Origin: Rheinheimera sp.
GTDB lineage: Bacteria > Pseudomonadota > Gammaproteobacteria > Enterobacterales > Alteromonadaceae
Direction of reading: 5' to 3'
Assembly: GCA_003482455.1 (NCBI GenBank)
Contig: DMYW01000059.1
Span: forward strand, 1 to 64,000
Length of the DNA stretch: 64,000 bases
In this document: positions 42,582 through 52,133 of the stretch, piece after piece
Layout of the letters: each line of letters opens with the position of its first letter
How positions within the stretch are numbered: the first letter of the stretch is position 1
Made by a program: the position numbers and the translations under genes
Notes under the pieces: generated by a model
What the model was told of the DNA's origin: nothing
The model's database searches: none
Seen by the model: the letters and a program-made list of their open reading frames with translations, nothing else

Positions 42582-43986
42582 GCCAAGCGGCCAGTGGACC
42601 TTAAGTAAACCCTTTGTCCGCGGTTTATTGGGTTACTTTGCCGTGTGCGCCTTGCATATCGTTGCCGTGCAGCATTGGTTTGTGCTGTCGGCAGCGCAGT
42701 GGGCCGTGCTGGCCGGCGCCATGCTGCTGCTGGGCTTGCTGCTGTTATGGGCCTGGCTGCATCGCTTAGAGCAACAGATCCAAGCGCTAAACATTCAAGC
42801 CGACAGCTTGCGCGACCAAAGCTTTAATGTGGCGGCCAATCAGCAACTTTTATATGAATTACAGCCACTGGGTGATTCACTCAATGCAATGGCGCAAGAA
42901 CTGGCGCAGCAACGCGCCAGCTTGTATCAACGCGAATTGTTGCTCGACACCGTGCTGCAAACCAACCCGGCAGCCTTGGTGCTAACCGACGATAAACAAC
43001 GGGTGCTGCTAAGTAACCCTGCCGCCCGGGTGCTGCTTGGGCAAGGCCGACGTTTTGATGGCAGTGATTTATTAAGTGTGCTATCCGATGCGCCGGCGCT
43101 GCGTAGTGCCTGCGAAACTCGCCAGCAAGGCCTGATCCACTTGGCCGATGAATCGGTGTGGCATTTATCGATCAATCAATTTCAACTGAACCAGCGCCAG
43201 CATTGGTTGTATTTGTTCAAGCCGATGACTCGTGAGTTCCAACGCGAAGAAGTCAAAGCGTGGAAAAAACTACTGCGGGTGATAGGCCACGAGCTCAACA
43301 ACAGTTTGGCGCCTATGTCGAGTTTGGCATTTTCGGGGCAGCGTTTACTCAAGCAATGGGCCGCGAACGGGCAGGGGGCTACACAGTCAACTGGATCGCC
43401 TCAGCAACCGCAGCTGCTTCTGAATTCGCTGCAGCACGACGCCCCGGCACAGTTGTCGCGGATTTTTGAACATTTGGCCGAGCGTAGTCAGCAGCTCAAT
43501 CAGTTTTTACAGGGTTATTTGGAGTTTGCGCGTTTGCCACCGCCGCAACGTGGCCCCGTGCAATGGAGTGCGTTGTTTAATCAACTGCAAGACCACTATG
43601 AATTTGATTTACAAGGTGATTTGCCAAAGCTCGCTTGGCAGTTAGACGTAGCGCAACTGACGCAGTTATTACTGAATTTATTAAAAAATGCCCGCGAAGC
43701 CGGCGCTACTGATGCTGGCACCAGCCTGCTGCTGGAAGAATCCAGCCAAGCCTTGTGTTTGACCTTAATCGACGATGCCGGTGGCATGCCGACCGAGGTA
43801 CTGGAACATGCCTTGGTGCCGTTTTACACCACCAAAACACAAGGCTCCGGCATTGGCTTGACCTTGTGCCGCGACATTATGGAGTCGCACGCTGGCCAAC
43901 TTGAGCTGCGCAATGTTCCCGGCGGGTTAGCGGTGCGGTTAACCTTCCCCGCGGCGCAAAATCTTTTGGTCGCAGAGCTGTCATAG
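42562..43986 (+). CDS. Membrane sensor histidine kinase (NtrB/PAS type)
   Basis: 474 aa. Two N-terminal transmembrane helices (about residues 20-37 and 46-67) with a very short periplasmic loop, a HAMP-like linker, a PAS-like domain (about residues 125-225) and a kinase core with His243 in GHELNNSL. HATPase boxes are LLNLLKNAREAG, DDAGGMP and GSGIGLTLCRDIMESH. The short periplasmic loop suggests it senses through the membrane or the transporter rather than a large external ligand domain. Overlaps the regulator gene by 20 bp, so stoichiometry is coupled. The last gene of the operon. Confidence 0.9.
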   Translation: MASPTVKPSGQWTLSKPFVRGLLGYFAVCALHIVAVQHWFVLSAAQWAVLAGAMLLLGLLLLWAWLHRLEQQIQALNIQADSLRDQSFNVAANQQLLYELQPLGDSLNAMAQELAQQRASLYQRELLLDTVLQTNPAALVLTDDKQRVLLSNPAARVLLGQGRRFDGSDLLSVLSDAPALRSACETRQQGLIHLADESVWHLSINQFQLNQRQHWLYLFKPMTREFQREEVKAWKKLLRVIGHELNNSLAPMSSLAFSGQRLLKQWAANGQGATQSTGSPQQPQLLLNSLQHDAPAQLSRIFEHLAERSQQLNQFLQGYLEFARLPPPQRGPVQWSALFNQLQDHYEFDLQGDLPKLAWQLDVAQLTQLLLNLLKNAREAGATDAGTSLLLEESSQALCLTLIDDAGGMPTEVLEHALVPFYTTKTQGSGIGLTLCRDIMESHAGQLELRNVPGGLAVRLTFPAAQNLLVAELS

Positions 43987-44106
43987 CCGCGACAGCTTCG
44001 CATGAAGTTGCATACTGCTGAGATTGGGTTTTTAGCAATCCAGATGTCTATTGTCTGCAAGCGTAGAACTTTGTAGCATAGAGGTTTTCCTAAGGGAGGA
44101 ACTCCT

Positions 44107-44850
44107 ATGCAAGTCCATGCAAGCTGGCAAGATCTGCCAACGGCCACCGGTGTGATGCGCACCTTAGTGCTGACACCGCAAGGCAAACCGGCGCAGCAGT
44201 TTGGCGCCTTGTTGTTTTACAGTGAGATCTTTCAAATCACCGGCCCCATTCGCCGCACGGCCACTATGCTAGCCGGCATGGGCTTTATTGTGTTAGTGCC
44301 GGAGATTTTCCACGAGTTAAACCCAATTGGCACTGTGCTGGCGTATGACGATGCGGGCAAAGATAAAGGCAATCAGGACAAATGGAGCAAACCGCTGACC
44401 AGCTACGACAGCGACAATGATGCCATGTATGCGTATTTGCAAAGCCGCGCCGATTTTAACGGTAAGGTTGGCGCGATTGGCGTCTGTATCGGTGGTCATT
44501 TAGCGTTTCGCGCCGCACTTAAACCTTATGTGCAATCGACAGTGTGCTTGTATGCCACCGATCTGCACAGCGACACACTGCCGGCAGCTGGGGCCGCGCA
44601 GACCTTGGCACAAGCCGCGGCCATTCAAGGCGAGATCACGCTGATTTGGGGCCGCCAAGATCCACACGTCAGCGAGCCCGGGCGACGTCAGGTGCAAGCG
44701 GCATTGGAGCAGGCTGCAGTGCATTATCAATGGCACGAAGTCAACGCGCCGCATGCCTTTATGCGCGATGAAGGCGAGCGTTTTGATCCGGCGCTGAGTT
44801 TGTGGGTGTACAACCTGTGTCAGCAGCAGTTTTTGGCGGCGCTGCGCTAG
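44107..44850 (+). CDS. Dienelactone hydrolase family protein
   Basis: 247-aa alpha/beta-hydrolase, cytoplasmic (no signal peptide). The nucleophile is Cys127 in GVCIGGH, with Asp in GRQDPHV and His in NAPHAF, the Cys-Asp-His triad of dienelactone hydrolase-like proteins. It resembles YghX/carboxymethylenebutenolidase relatives found across gammaproteobacteria. No aromatic-degradation genes are near, so a general esterase role is as likely as dienelactone hydrolysis. A strong GGGAGGA site lies before the ATG. Monocistronic by spacing. The 170-bp gap after it shows nothing notable. Confidence 0.88.
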   Translation: MQVHASWQDLPTATGVMRTLVLTPQGKPAQQFGALLFYSEIFQITGPIRRTATMLAGMGFIVLVPEIFHELNPIGTVLAYDDAGKDKGNQDKWSKPLTSYDSDNDAMYAYLQSRADFNGKVGAIGVCIGGHLAFRAALKPYVQSTVCLYATDLHSDTLPAAGAAQTLAQAAAIQGEITLIWGRQDPHVSEPGRRQVQAALEQAAVHYQWHEVNAPHAFMRDEGERFDPALSLWVYNLCQQQFLAALR

Positions 44851-45019
44851 CACGTAAGCGCTGCTAGTTGTAGTTATGTGGGTGGCGAGTTTGCCGCGAA
44901 CTGGTGATTTGGCAACCAATGGTTAGCAAGTGTAACGCGGGTTGGTTGCATCAATATCTCCGTTTTTGATACCTTATCAGCTTGATAACTAATGGACTTT
45001 GTTTAAAAAAGGACCTTTG

Positions 45020-46972
45020 ATGAAACTACGTTTAATAAGCGCCTTGCTGGCAAGCGCGCTGGTTGCCCCTACATTTGCCGCTGATGAAGCGCTGGCTCGC
45101 TTATTCTCGACTACCCCAAAATTCTCTGACTACCAAATTTCCCCGGATGGCCAACATTTGTCGGTGGTTATTTCCGATAAAGGCGTCAATGCCATGCTGT
45201 TTTTGGATCGAGCGACGCGCAAAGTCGTTGGCCAAGGTCGTCCAGGCATGATGTATTTAGTCGGTGATCATCAATGGGTCGACAATGAACGCGTGATGTT
45301 TAAGTTGATGCAAACCGTGCCTTGGCAAAAACAGCCTGGTTATGCGGGTGAGTTGTTTACGCTGGATTATACCGGTCGCAAAGGGGAAATCATTTATGGT
45401 TACTCCTCGGGCGAACGTCAAGTCGGCAGCCACATGAAGAAAAAAGAAGGCAAATTTGCCGCGGGTTTTCCGCTGGATTCTTTAGCCGATGAAGATGGCT
45501 TTATAACGCTGTTAAGTGTACCTGCAAGCGCTACAGGAAGACGTGCGGTGGCGCTGGAGATCCTGAAAGTTCATGTGGAAACTGGCCGGCAAAAAAACTT
45601 GGGCGGCACGCCATCGGGCACTTTTGATGTGGCGATAGACAGCAACGGCCGACCGCTGGTTGCCGCCGTGCGTTCGTCGCAAAACCTGTTAGAAGTGCAT
45701 CTGCGTAACCACGAGGAGATGAGCTGGAGTCAGCTGCCGAGTCATCAGTTTGGTAATGCTTTCTCGCCACAAGCAGTGTCGGCGGACAATTCAACCCTGT
45801 ATGTGCTAGACAACTGGAATGCTGATCAAACAGGCGTGTATTCGTTTTCCCTGAAAGATGGCGCCTACAAGCCTGTGCTCGTAGACGACAAAGCATCCGT
45901 GCGCAATGTGCTTAAAACTGTCGATCAGCGTGGCGTGTACGCCGTCGAATTTGATGATGGCAAACCATCGTATGCCTTAATGCCGGGCAATTATCCAGAA
46001 GGTACTGATTTTAAAGATGTATTGGGTGCCTTCCCAGGTGAGCGCGTTTCCATCAATGGCCGCAGCAAAGACGGCCAATTTGTAATTGTCCGTACCGAAT
46101 CCGATAAAGCGCCTGCGTCTTATCATATGATCGACTTTAAAGCCGGGGATATTTCCTTGTTGGGCAGCGAGCAACCGGAAATTGCTAAGTTACCGCTGCA
46201 AGCCAGCGAGCCGTTTAAAATCAAATCGTTCGACGGCATGATGATCAATGGTTATTTCACCAAAGCCGCCAAAGATTCAGCGGCCAAACCGCTGATTGTG
46301 ATGGTGCACGGTGGCCCGCAAGCGCGTGACTACTGGGAGTTTGATACAGATACGCAGTATTTGTCGCAGCTGGGTTATAACGTGCTGCGGGTGAATTTCC
46401 GTGGTTCTGAAGGCTTTGGCTTAGCCTATGAACAAGCCGGTTATAAACATTGGGGCGATCATATCCAGCAAGATATCAAAGCCGCCGCGGATTGGGCGCA
46501 AAGCCAAGGCTACGGTAAAGATGGCAACACCTGTATTTATGGTGGCTCGTTTGGCGGCTACTCGGCCTTACAATCCTCTGTGATGTATCCAGGTTTTTAC
46601 AAATGTGCGGCGGCCGTTGCCGGCGTGTACGACTTAGAAATGATGTACAAGAAAGGCGATATCTCTGAGGTCGATTGGGGCATTGCCTTCCTTGAGGAGC
46701 GGATGGGTAAAGACCCTGCGCTGCTCAAAGCGCATTCGCCGATTCATGCCGTGGATAAACTGCAAAGCAATTTATTGCTGGTGCACGGCAAAAAGGACCG
46801 TCGCGTTCCGTTTGCCCATGCAGAAGCCCTGATGGCGGCGCTGGATAAAGCTGGTAAAAAGTACCAGTGGCTTGAATTTGAAGATGAAACCCACGGTTTC
46901 TACGGCGAAGACAACCAAACCAAGTTCCGGATGGCCTTGGCGGATTTCTTCGCGGCGAATTTAAAGCAATAA
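45020..46972 (+). CDS. S9 family (prolyl oligopeptidase-like) peptidase, secreted
   Basis: About 650 aa with a Sec signal peptide ending PTFAA, so it is predicted periplasmic. The N-terminal beta-propeller spans roughly residues 30-380, then the alpha/beta-hydrolase catalytic domain: Ser510 in GGSFGGYS, Asp in GKKDRRVPF and His in DETHGF. VHGGPQARD is the oxyanion region. This is the dipeptidyl/acylaminoacyl-peptidase class common in Alteromonadales. ATG 45020 has AAGGA at 7 nt. The longer TTG frame (44999) is disfavoured because it would precede the signal peptide. Followed by a strong terminator. Confidence 0.9.
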   Translation: MKLRLISALLASALVAPTFAADEALARLFSTTPKFSDYQISPDGQHLSVVISDKGVNAMLFLDRATRKVVGQGRPGMMYLVGDHQWVDNERVMFKLMQTVPWQKQPGYAGELFTLDYTGRKGEIIYGYSSGERQVGSHMKKKEGKFAAGFPLDSLADEDGFITLLSVPASATGRRAVALEILKVHVETGRQKNLGGTPSGTFDVAIDSNGRPLVAAVRSSQNLLEVHLRNHEEMSWSQLPSHQFGNAFSPQAVSADNSTLYVLDNWNADQTGVYSFSLKDGAYKPVLVDDKASVRNVLKTVDQRGVYAVEFDDGKPSYALMPGNYPEGTDFKDVLGAFPGERVSINGRSKDGQFVIVRTESDKAPASYHMIDFKAGDISLLGSEQPEIAKLPLQASEPFKIKSFDGMMINGYFTKAAKDSAAKPLIVMVHGGPQARDYWEFDTDTQYLSQLGYNVLRVNFRGSEGFGLAYEQAGYKHWGDHIQQDIKAAADWAQSQGYGKDGNTCIYGGSFGGYSALQSSVMYPGFYKCAAAVAGVYDLEMMYKKGDISEVDWGIAFLEERMGKDPALLKAHSPIHAVDKLQSNLLLVHGKKDRRVPFAHAEALMAALDKAGKKYQWLEFEDETHGFYGEDNQTKFRMALADFFAANLKQ

Positions 46973-46990
46973 GCGACAGTCACCGACTGC

Positions 46991-47020
46991 AAAGGCCTGC
47001 GTGTTGCAGGCCTTTTTTTT
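46991..47020 (+). terminator. Intrinsic terminator after S9 peptidase
   Basis: AAAGGCCTGC (46991-47000) / GCAGGCCTTT (47006-47015) perfect 10-bp stem, GTGTT loop, then an uninterrupted T-run. Confidence 0.92.
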
Positions 47021-47154
47021 GCCGCAAAGCAAGGCGCTGGCCGCTGAATTGGCTAAGCTGCTGAAATAAATACAATCCTCTCGTATACTGAGGCTGTCAT
47101 CTGTATGTCATGTCGCTGCGACAGACTGCGGTCGCGACTATGCTGGAGCCTGTT

Positions 47155-48450
47155 ATGTCGTTGTTTGAACACTTATTAATTATGTCGACACTGATCCTGA
47201 CCAGTGCGTTTTTCTCCATGTCAGAAATTTCCCTCGCGGCAGCGCGCAAGTTGCGACTGCGGCAAATGCAATCCGAAGGCGAGCATCGCGCTACGTTGGT
47301 GCTGGCGCTGCAAGAGCATCCGGGCAACTTTTTCACCATAGTGCAAATTGGCCTCAATGCAGTGGCGATCCTCGGCGGTATTCTTGGTGAAGCGGCGTTT
47401 ACGCCTTATTTGGAACAAGCGGTAGGGGTGATTTATCAAGGGCCCTTGCTAGAGCCGGTCTGTTTTGGCCTGTCGGTGTTTTTAGTCACCACCTTGTTTA
47501 TTTTGTTTGCCGATTTGATGCCAAAACGCTTGGCAATGTTAGCACCCGAGCAAGTGGCACTGGCCGTGGTGCGGCCTATTCAAGGCTTGTTGGTCGTGCT
47601 CAAGCCACTGGTGTGGTTGTTCAACGGCATCGCCAACTTGGTGTTTCGAATTTTTAATGTGCCGATCCACCGCAAAGACCAAATCACTCCCGAAGATATT
47701 ATTTCGATGATGGACGAAGGCGCTGAAGCAGGCGTATTGCAACAACAAGAACACAAGTTGCTGGAAAACGTGTTTGATATGGAGCAGCGCACCGTCACCT
47801 CGGCCATGACGGTGCGAGAAGAGCTGGTGTATTTTAACCACAAAGAAAGCCCAGACAGTATTCGACAAAAATTGCTCGACAGTCCCCATGCGCGTTTTTT
47901 AGTGTGTGACGGCGGTTTAGATAAAATCGTTGGTTATGTCGAATCGCGTGAACTGCTGATCCAAGTGCTGAATGGCCAAGAAATTTCGTTGGCCAAACCC
48001 GGCATGGTGCATCAGCCACTGATTATTCCGGATACCTTGTCGCTGTATGAAGTGCTGGCGCATTTTAAATCCAGCGGCACCGATTTTGCCGTGATACTGA
48101 ACGAATACGCGCTAGTCGTCGGCATGATCACCCTCAAAGACGTGATGAGCATTGTGATGGGCGAACTGGTGAATTTGGATGAAGACCAAATTATCAAACG
48201 TGACGATGATTCGTGGCTGGTCGACGGCGTGACGCCGCTGGAAGACGTGATGCGCGTGCTGGCGATTGAAGCCTTCCCCGATCAAGAAAACTACGAAACC
48301 ATCGCCGGTTTTATGATGTACATGCTGCGCAAGATCCCCAAACGCACCGACGCAGTCAGTTTCGCCGGTTACAAGTTTGAAGTGGTGGATATCGACAACT
48401 ACAAAATAGACCAGTTGTTGGTGACCCGCGTCAAAGCGGAAACCCCATAA
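47155..48450 (+). CDS. paeA: PaeA/YtfL-like CNNM (DUF21)-CBS-CorC membrane protein
   Basis: About 431-aa integral membrane protein. The DUF21/CNNM transmembrane domain is about residues 1-190 (AFFSMSEISLAA and FFTIVQIGLNAVAILGG are hallmark segments), followed by two CBS domains (about 200-330) and the C-terminal CorC_HlyC domain ending NYKIDQLLVTR. The sequence closely follows E. coli YtfL, renamed PaeA for its role in polyamine (putrescine/cadaverine) export. The family is often labelled hemolysin-like, which is misleading. ATG 47155 has GGAG at 6 nt. ATG 47110 and 47140 are weaker alternatives. Ends at a shared terminator. Confidence 0.88.
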   Translation: MSLFEHLLIMSTLILTSAFFSMSEISLAAARKLRLRQMQSEGEHRATLVLALQEHPGNFFTIVQIGLNAVAILGGILGEAAFTPYLEQAVGVIYQGPLLEPVCFGLSVFLVTTLFILFADLMPKRLAMLAPEQVALAVVRPIQGLLVVLKPLVWLFNGIANLVFRIFNVPIHRKDQITPEDIISMMDEGAEAGVLQQQEHKLLENVFDMEQRTVTSAMTVREELVYFNHKESPDSIRQKLLDSPHARFLVCDGGLDKIVGYVESRELLIQVLNGQEISLAKPGMVHQPLIIPDTLSLYEVLAHFKSSGTDFAVILNEYALVVGMITLKDVMSIVMGELVNLDEDQIIKRDDDSWLVDGVTPLEDVMRVLAIEAFPDQENYETIAGFMMYMLRKIPKRTDAVSFAGYKFEVVDIDNYKIDQLLVTRVKAETP

Positions 48451-48475
48451 AAAAAGGCCCTGACGGGCCTTTTTT
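48451..48475. terminator. Bidirectional intrinsic terminator
   Basis: AAAAAGGCCC / GGGCCTTTTT perfect 10-bp stem with TGAC loop, with A-run before and T-run after. It lies between the convergent paeA and the minus-strand membrane-protein gene, so it can serve both. Confidence 0.9.
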
Positions 48476-48476
48476 A

Positions 48477-48884
48477 TTACACCTGCACCACAAACCTAGC
48501 CACGGCAGCCAGGATCAACAGCACATACAACAAGGCCACTGTGGGTTTGCTACCAGCGCGCACGTATTCGCCAAGGAGCGCAACGATGCCGCCGCGGCTT
48601 TGTGCCCAGTCTGATTGAAACTGCATGCCGGTGACCGCGCCTTCGCCACGCAGTGCCTGTTCGAGCTGCAACAGGCGCTGGGTGACGCGCGCTTGTTCGG
48701 CTTTCCAAATGGCATCCAGCAGCCAAAACAGCAAACTGCTGGCGGCTAAAAAGTACGGCGATGGTGCTGTGCGGCTAAGCCATAAAAAACACAACAATGC
48801 CAACAGCTTAATGGCCAGACTATGATTTTCCATCTCATTGCGGCGCTGCTGTTGCAGCAACCATTCTTGTTGTAACAACTCCAT
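48477..48884 (-). CDS. Uncharacterised small membrane protein
   Basis: 135 aa. A Gln-rich N-terminus (about 20 residues, LLQQEWLLQQQRRNE) is followed by two hydrophobic segments (about residues 24-58), a polar helical middle (about 60-105) and a final C-terminal transmembrane helix (ALLYVLLILAAVARFVV). I do not recognise the family. AAGGAG precedes the ATG. It lies 30 bp downstream of the DUF885 gene and reads the same way, so both may share a transcript. Coding status is supported by the ribosome site, the terminator immediately after its stop and the sensible membrane topology. Confidence 0.65.
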   Translation of the reverse strand: MELLQQEWLLQQQRRNEMENHSLAIKLLALLCFLWLSRTAPSPYFLAASSLLFWLLDAIWKAEQARVTQRLLQLEQALRGEGAVTGMQFQSDWAQSRGGIVALLGEYVRAGSKPTVALLYVLLILAAVARFVVQV

Positions 48885-48914
48885 GCAGTACTCCTTTTGC
48901 TGTTGGCTTTTTGG

Positions 48915-50786
48915 TTATTTGGCTTGTTGCGCTTGGATAAAACGTTGCACCCGTTGTTCCAGCACTGTCATTGGCATAGCGCCGCCGAGTAATACTTCGT
49001 CATGGAACGCTTTGGCGTCGAATTTATCGCCCAATGCGGTTTTCGCTTGTTGGCGCAGCTCGATGATTTTTAACATCCCCAGCTTATAACCCAGCGCCTG
49101 ACCTGGCCATGCCATGTAACGCTCAATTTCACTGACCACGTCGCTTGACGCTGTGCCGGTGGTGTCGGCCATGTATTGAATGGCTTGTTCACGCGACCAA
49201 TGCTTGGCGTGCATGCCGGTGTCTACGACTAAACGCACGGAGCGGAACAGCTCGGCTTTGAGGCGGCCTAAATCGCCAAATGGGTCGTTTTTGTACATGC
49301 CCATGTCGGCGGCGACCTGTTCACTATACAAGGCCCAACCTTCGGAGTAGGCGTTGTAGCTGGCTAAACGGCGCAGCAGTGGCAGCTTGTCTTGCGCTAA
49401 ATTCAGCGCAATTTGCCAGTGGTGTCCTGGAATAGCTTCATGGTAGGTCAATGTTTTTAAATCAAATTTCGGGTTGGCTTTCATATCCGCCAAGTTGATC
49501 CAATAGATGCCAGGTTTGCTGCCATCAATGGCTGGCGAGGTGTATTGGCCACCCGCAGCGCTGTCTTGGATCTCCACCGGAATGCGGCGTACTTCTACGG
49601 CATAAGGGGGGCGGGCGCCAAATTGCTCGACCATCCGACCGTCCATTTCTTTGATGTAGCCGTTGAGGTCATCCAGCAGTTGTTTGCGGCCAGCGTCTGA
49701 ATCTTCGTATAAGAACCGCGGCTCTTCGTTTAATTGCGCCATGCGATCGCCAACACTACCTTCACTGTAGCCGTTGGCATTGAGAATGCGGTCCATCTCT
49801 TTGCTGATCCGCGCCACTTCATCCAGGCCAATTTGGTGAATTTGCGCCGGCGTCAGGTTGGTGTCACCCAGTTGGCGTACCGAATAGGCATAAAATTCAT
49901 CACCACCCGGCTGCGCCCAAATCCCGGCGTCCAGTTTGGCGTGTGGCAAGGCTTGTTGCACTTTGGCGGCGAGCGCTTGGTAGCCTGGGGCAACCACAGT
50001 GCTAATCAAGGTGGTCGCTTGTTGTTCCATTTGGGCTTTTTGTTCTGCACTGATGTCGTTGGCGCTGGCAAGCTTAGTTTTAAAATCGGTAAACAGCGGG
50101 TGTGTAGCCGTGTCTTTGCTGCCGTAGTTATTTAAGATCTTTAACGCTTTATCCAGCAGCACGCGTGGCGGGATCCAGTCTTTGCTGGCGTCGATGTCAA
50201 ATTTATCGCCGACGGCGGCCAGGGCAGGGCCCAATTTCTCGAGCCGATGCAGATAATTTTGCGCGTCTTGCGCGGTTTTGATCGGATGTGAGCTGACCAA
50301 TGCGCCTGGCATATCAATGATCGGGCCGTTGATTTGGTTGATCACAAATGGCGAGTGGCCCATCCACATGTCGATATAACCTTGTGGCACTTGGCTGTCA
50401 CCGACGTAAAAACCAAGCAGGTTTTTCATCACGGCTAAATTGTCTGCCGCGTCAGCATCCGAAGGGACCGGCACTTGTTCTAATTGCGAAAGCACAGCTG
50501 CCAGTTCGCTACGCAGTTTCTCTTCGGCCGTGGCGCTGTACATGTCCACGTCGGCGGCAAATGGTTTACCAACTTGCGCTTCACTTAAACTAAAGGCAGA
50601 GGCGCTCAGTGGCCGGGCTTGAAACAACAATTCGGTGGCTTTGGCATACAGAGCTTCAGCAGACACGGTCGCCGGGGCGCTCGCTGCAGCCGGTGCTGCG
50701 GCAGTTGAGGTTGTAGGGGCTGGCGCTTTGTCACAGGCGGCAAGGGCCAGTAACACTGCAAGGGTTAGGCTGGTTTTTTTCATCAT
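48915..50786 (-). CDS. DUF885 family lipoprotein (putative metallopeptidase-like)
   Basis: About 623 aa with lipobox LAAC and an Ala/Pro-rich linker, so it should be envelope-anchored. The hallmark HEAIPGHH motif sits near residue 450, a potential zinc site. The family is uncharacterised or loosely called peptidase-like. The start lies at the MMKK pair (50786 or 50783), with GAGAAC upstream. The 11-codon longer frame is disfavoured because it would precede the signal peptide. It is one of several secreted peptidase-type lipoproteins in this window, consistent with a protein-degrading lifestyle. Confidence 0.87.
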   Translation of the reverse strand: MMKKTSLTLAVLLALAACDKAPAPTTSTAAAPAAASAPATVSAEALYAKATELLFQARPLSASAFSLSEAQVGKPFAADVDMYSATAEEKLRSELAAVLSQLEQVPVPSDADAADNLAVMKNLLGFYVGDSQVPQGYIDMWMGHSPFVINQINGPIIDMPGALVSSHPIKTAQDAQNYLHRLEKLGPALAAVGDKFDIDASKDWIPPRVLLDKALKILNNYGSKDTATHPLFTDFKTKLASANDISAEQKAQMEQQATTLISTVVAPGYQALAAKVQQALPHAKLDAGIWAQPGGDEFYAYSVRQLGDTNLTPAQIHQIGLDEVARISKEMDRILNANGYSEGSVGDRMAQLNEEPRFLYEDSDAGRKQLLDDLNGYIKEMDGRMVEQFGARPPYAVEVRRIPVEIQDSAAGGQYTSPAIDGSKPGIYWINLADMKANPKFDLKTLTYHEAIPGHHWQIALNLAQDKLPLLRRLASYNAYSEGWALYSEQVAADMGMYKNDPFGDLGRLKAELFRSVRLVVDTGMHAKHWSREQAIQYMADTTGTASSDVVSEIERYMAWPGQALGYKLGMLKIIELRQQAKTALGDKFDAKAFHDEVLLGGAMPMTVLEQRVQRFIQAQQAK

Positions 50787-50936
50787 AGGTTCTCTAGCCA
50801 AACAATAGGTGTTTGGCATGATACACAGAGTTTACGGGCCTGCGAAGCCCAGAACTTGTCGCTGCAGGCGTTGCGCTGCATACTGGCGGCCATTTTTACG
50901 TGAATTTCTGTCGAGCGCACAGATGTAGGTGAAAGC

Positions 50937-52133
50937 ATGTACGACAAAGGCAGCCGTGGTTTTTGGCACATTCGGTTGGTGCTTAGTTTTGCCGCCGTGG
51001 TGGTGTTTGCCAATCTGCATGCAATGCAACCGTTACTTCCTGAATTAAAACGCCATTTTGCGCTGTCTGAATTAGAGACTAGCTGGAGTTACGCCATCGG
51101 CACCTTGTCGCTGGGCTTGAGTCTGCTCTTTTATGGCGCACTTGCCGACGCTTGGGGGCGCAAACCTGTGTTGGCGGTGAGTCTTATCGGCATGTTGCTC
51201 AGCACGGCGTTGCTGACCCAAGCGGATAGTTTTACATCGCTGCTCGTGCTGCGGGCGCTGCAAGGTTTTTGTTTAGGCGGCTTACCGGCGGTGGCGATTG
51301 CGTATTTCGGTGAAGAGTTAACGCCAAGCGCGATGTTTTCGGCGGTTGGTTTTTACATCAGCGCCAGTTCGTTAGGTGGCATCTCCGGCCGCGTGCTGGC
51401 CGGGTGGTGCGCCGAGTCCGGCCATTGGGTCTGGGTGTTTTACCCGCTGAGCTTGTTGTCGTTGCTGTTAGTGCTGGTGTTTTGGCGGCTGTTGCCACCG
51501 GTGCAGCATTTTCAGGCGCGGCCACTGAGTTGGCGCCGCGCCGCACGGGAAGGCTGGAACCATGTGCGGCATCAGGGCCTGTTGCTGACCTTTTTATTAG
51601 GCGGCGTCAACTTTGCCGTGTATCTGAACCAATACACCTACATCAGCTTTGTGTTGTCCGAAGCGCCATACCACTTAAGTTCGTTTTGGATCGGTTTGTT
51701 GTTTTTAACCTATCTGACCGGCACAGTCGGCTCGGCCTTGTCGGCACGAATTGCCAAACGACTGGGGCAGCTTGCGGCGATGCGTGCCGGGGTCTATTTG
51801 ATGATGTTAGGGACTTTTTGCACCTTAGTACCGCAGTTGGCGGCGATAGTCGCAGGCTTTTTTATCAGTGCTTTTGGGTTTTTCTTAACGCATAGCTTGG
51901 CGACGTCCTTGGTCAATCGGCAAGCGCAAACTGCCAAAGCCAGTGCCAGTGCTTTGTACTTGGTGTTTTATTATGTCGGCGCTAGTTCGGGTGGCTTATG
52001 GTTGCACCCGTTTTACAGCGCTTTCGGCTGGCCGGGCGTGGTGCTGGCGTCTGTGCTTGGGTATACACTGGCGCTTTGGTTGTGTGCTAAGTTGCAGCGG
52101 CAGCTTGCAGCTGTAGAAGTTCAGCAGCACTAA
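50937..52133 (+). CDS. MFS transporter, YnfM/YtbD-like
   Basis: 398-aa major facilitator with about 12 transmembrane segments. The N-terminal half carries FANLHAMQPLLPELKRHF and the loop 2-3 signature GALADAWGRKPV; RALQGFCLGGLPAVAIAY is the typical YnfM-like motif C region (in two parts). Drug or metabolite efflux is likely but the substrate is unknown. It is divergent from the DUF885 gene (150-bp gap, nothing notable seen). Its last 47 bp overlap the 3' end of the convergent pseudouridine synthase gene. Confidence 0.87.
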   Translation: MYDKGSRGFWHIRLVLSFAAVVVFANLHAMQPLLPELKRHFALSELETSWSYAIGTLSLGLSLLFYGALADAWGRKPVLAVSLIGMLLSTALLTQADSFTSLLVLRALQGFCLGGLPAVAIAYFGEELTPSAMFSAVGFYISASSLGGISGRVLAGWCAESGHWVWVFYPLSLLSLLLVLVFWRLLPPVQHFQARPLSWRRAAREGWNHVRHQGLLLTFLLGGVNFAVYLNQYTYISFVLSEAPYHLSSFWIGLLFLTYLTGTVGSALSARIAKRLGQLAAMRAGVYLMMLGTFCTLVPQLAAIVAGFFISAFGFFLTHSLATSLVNRQAQTAKASASALYLVFYYVGASSGGLWLHPFYSAFGWPGVVLASVLGYTLALWLCAKLQRQLAAVEVQQH

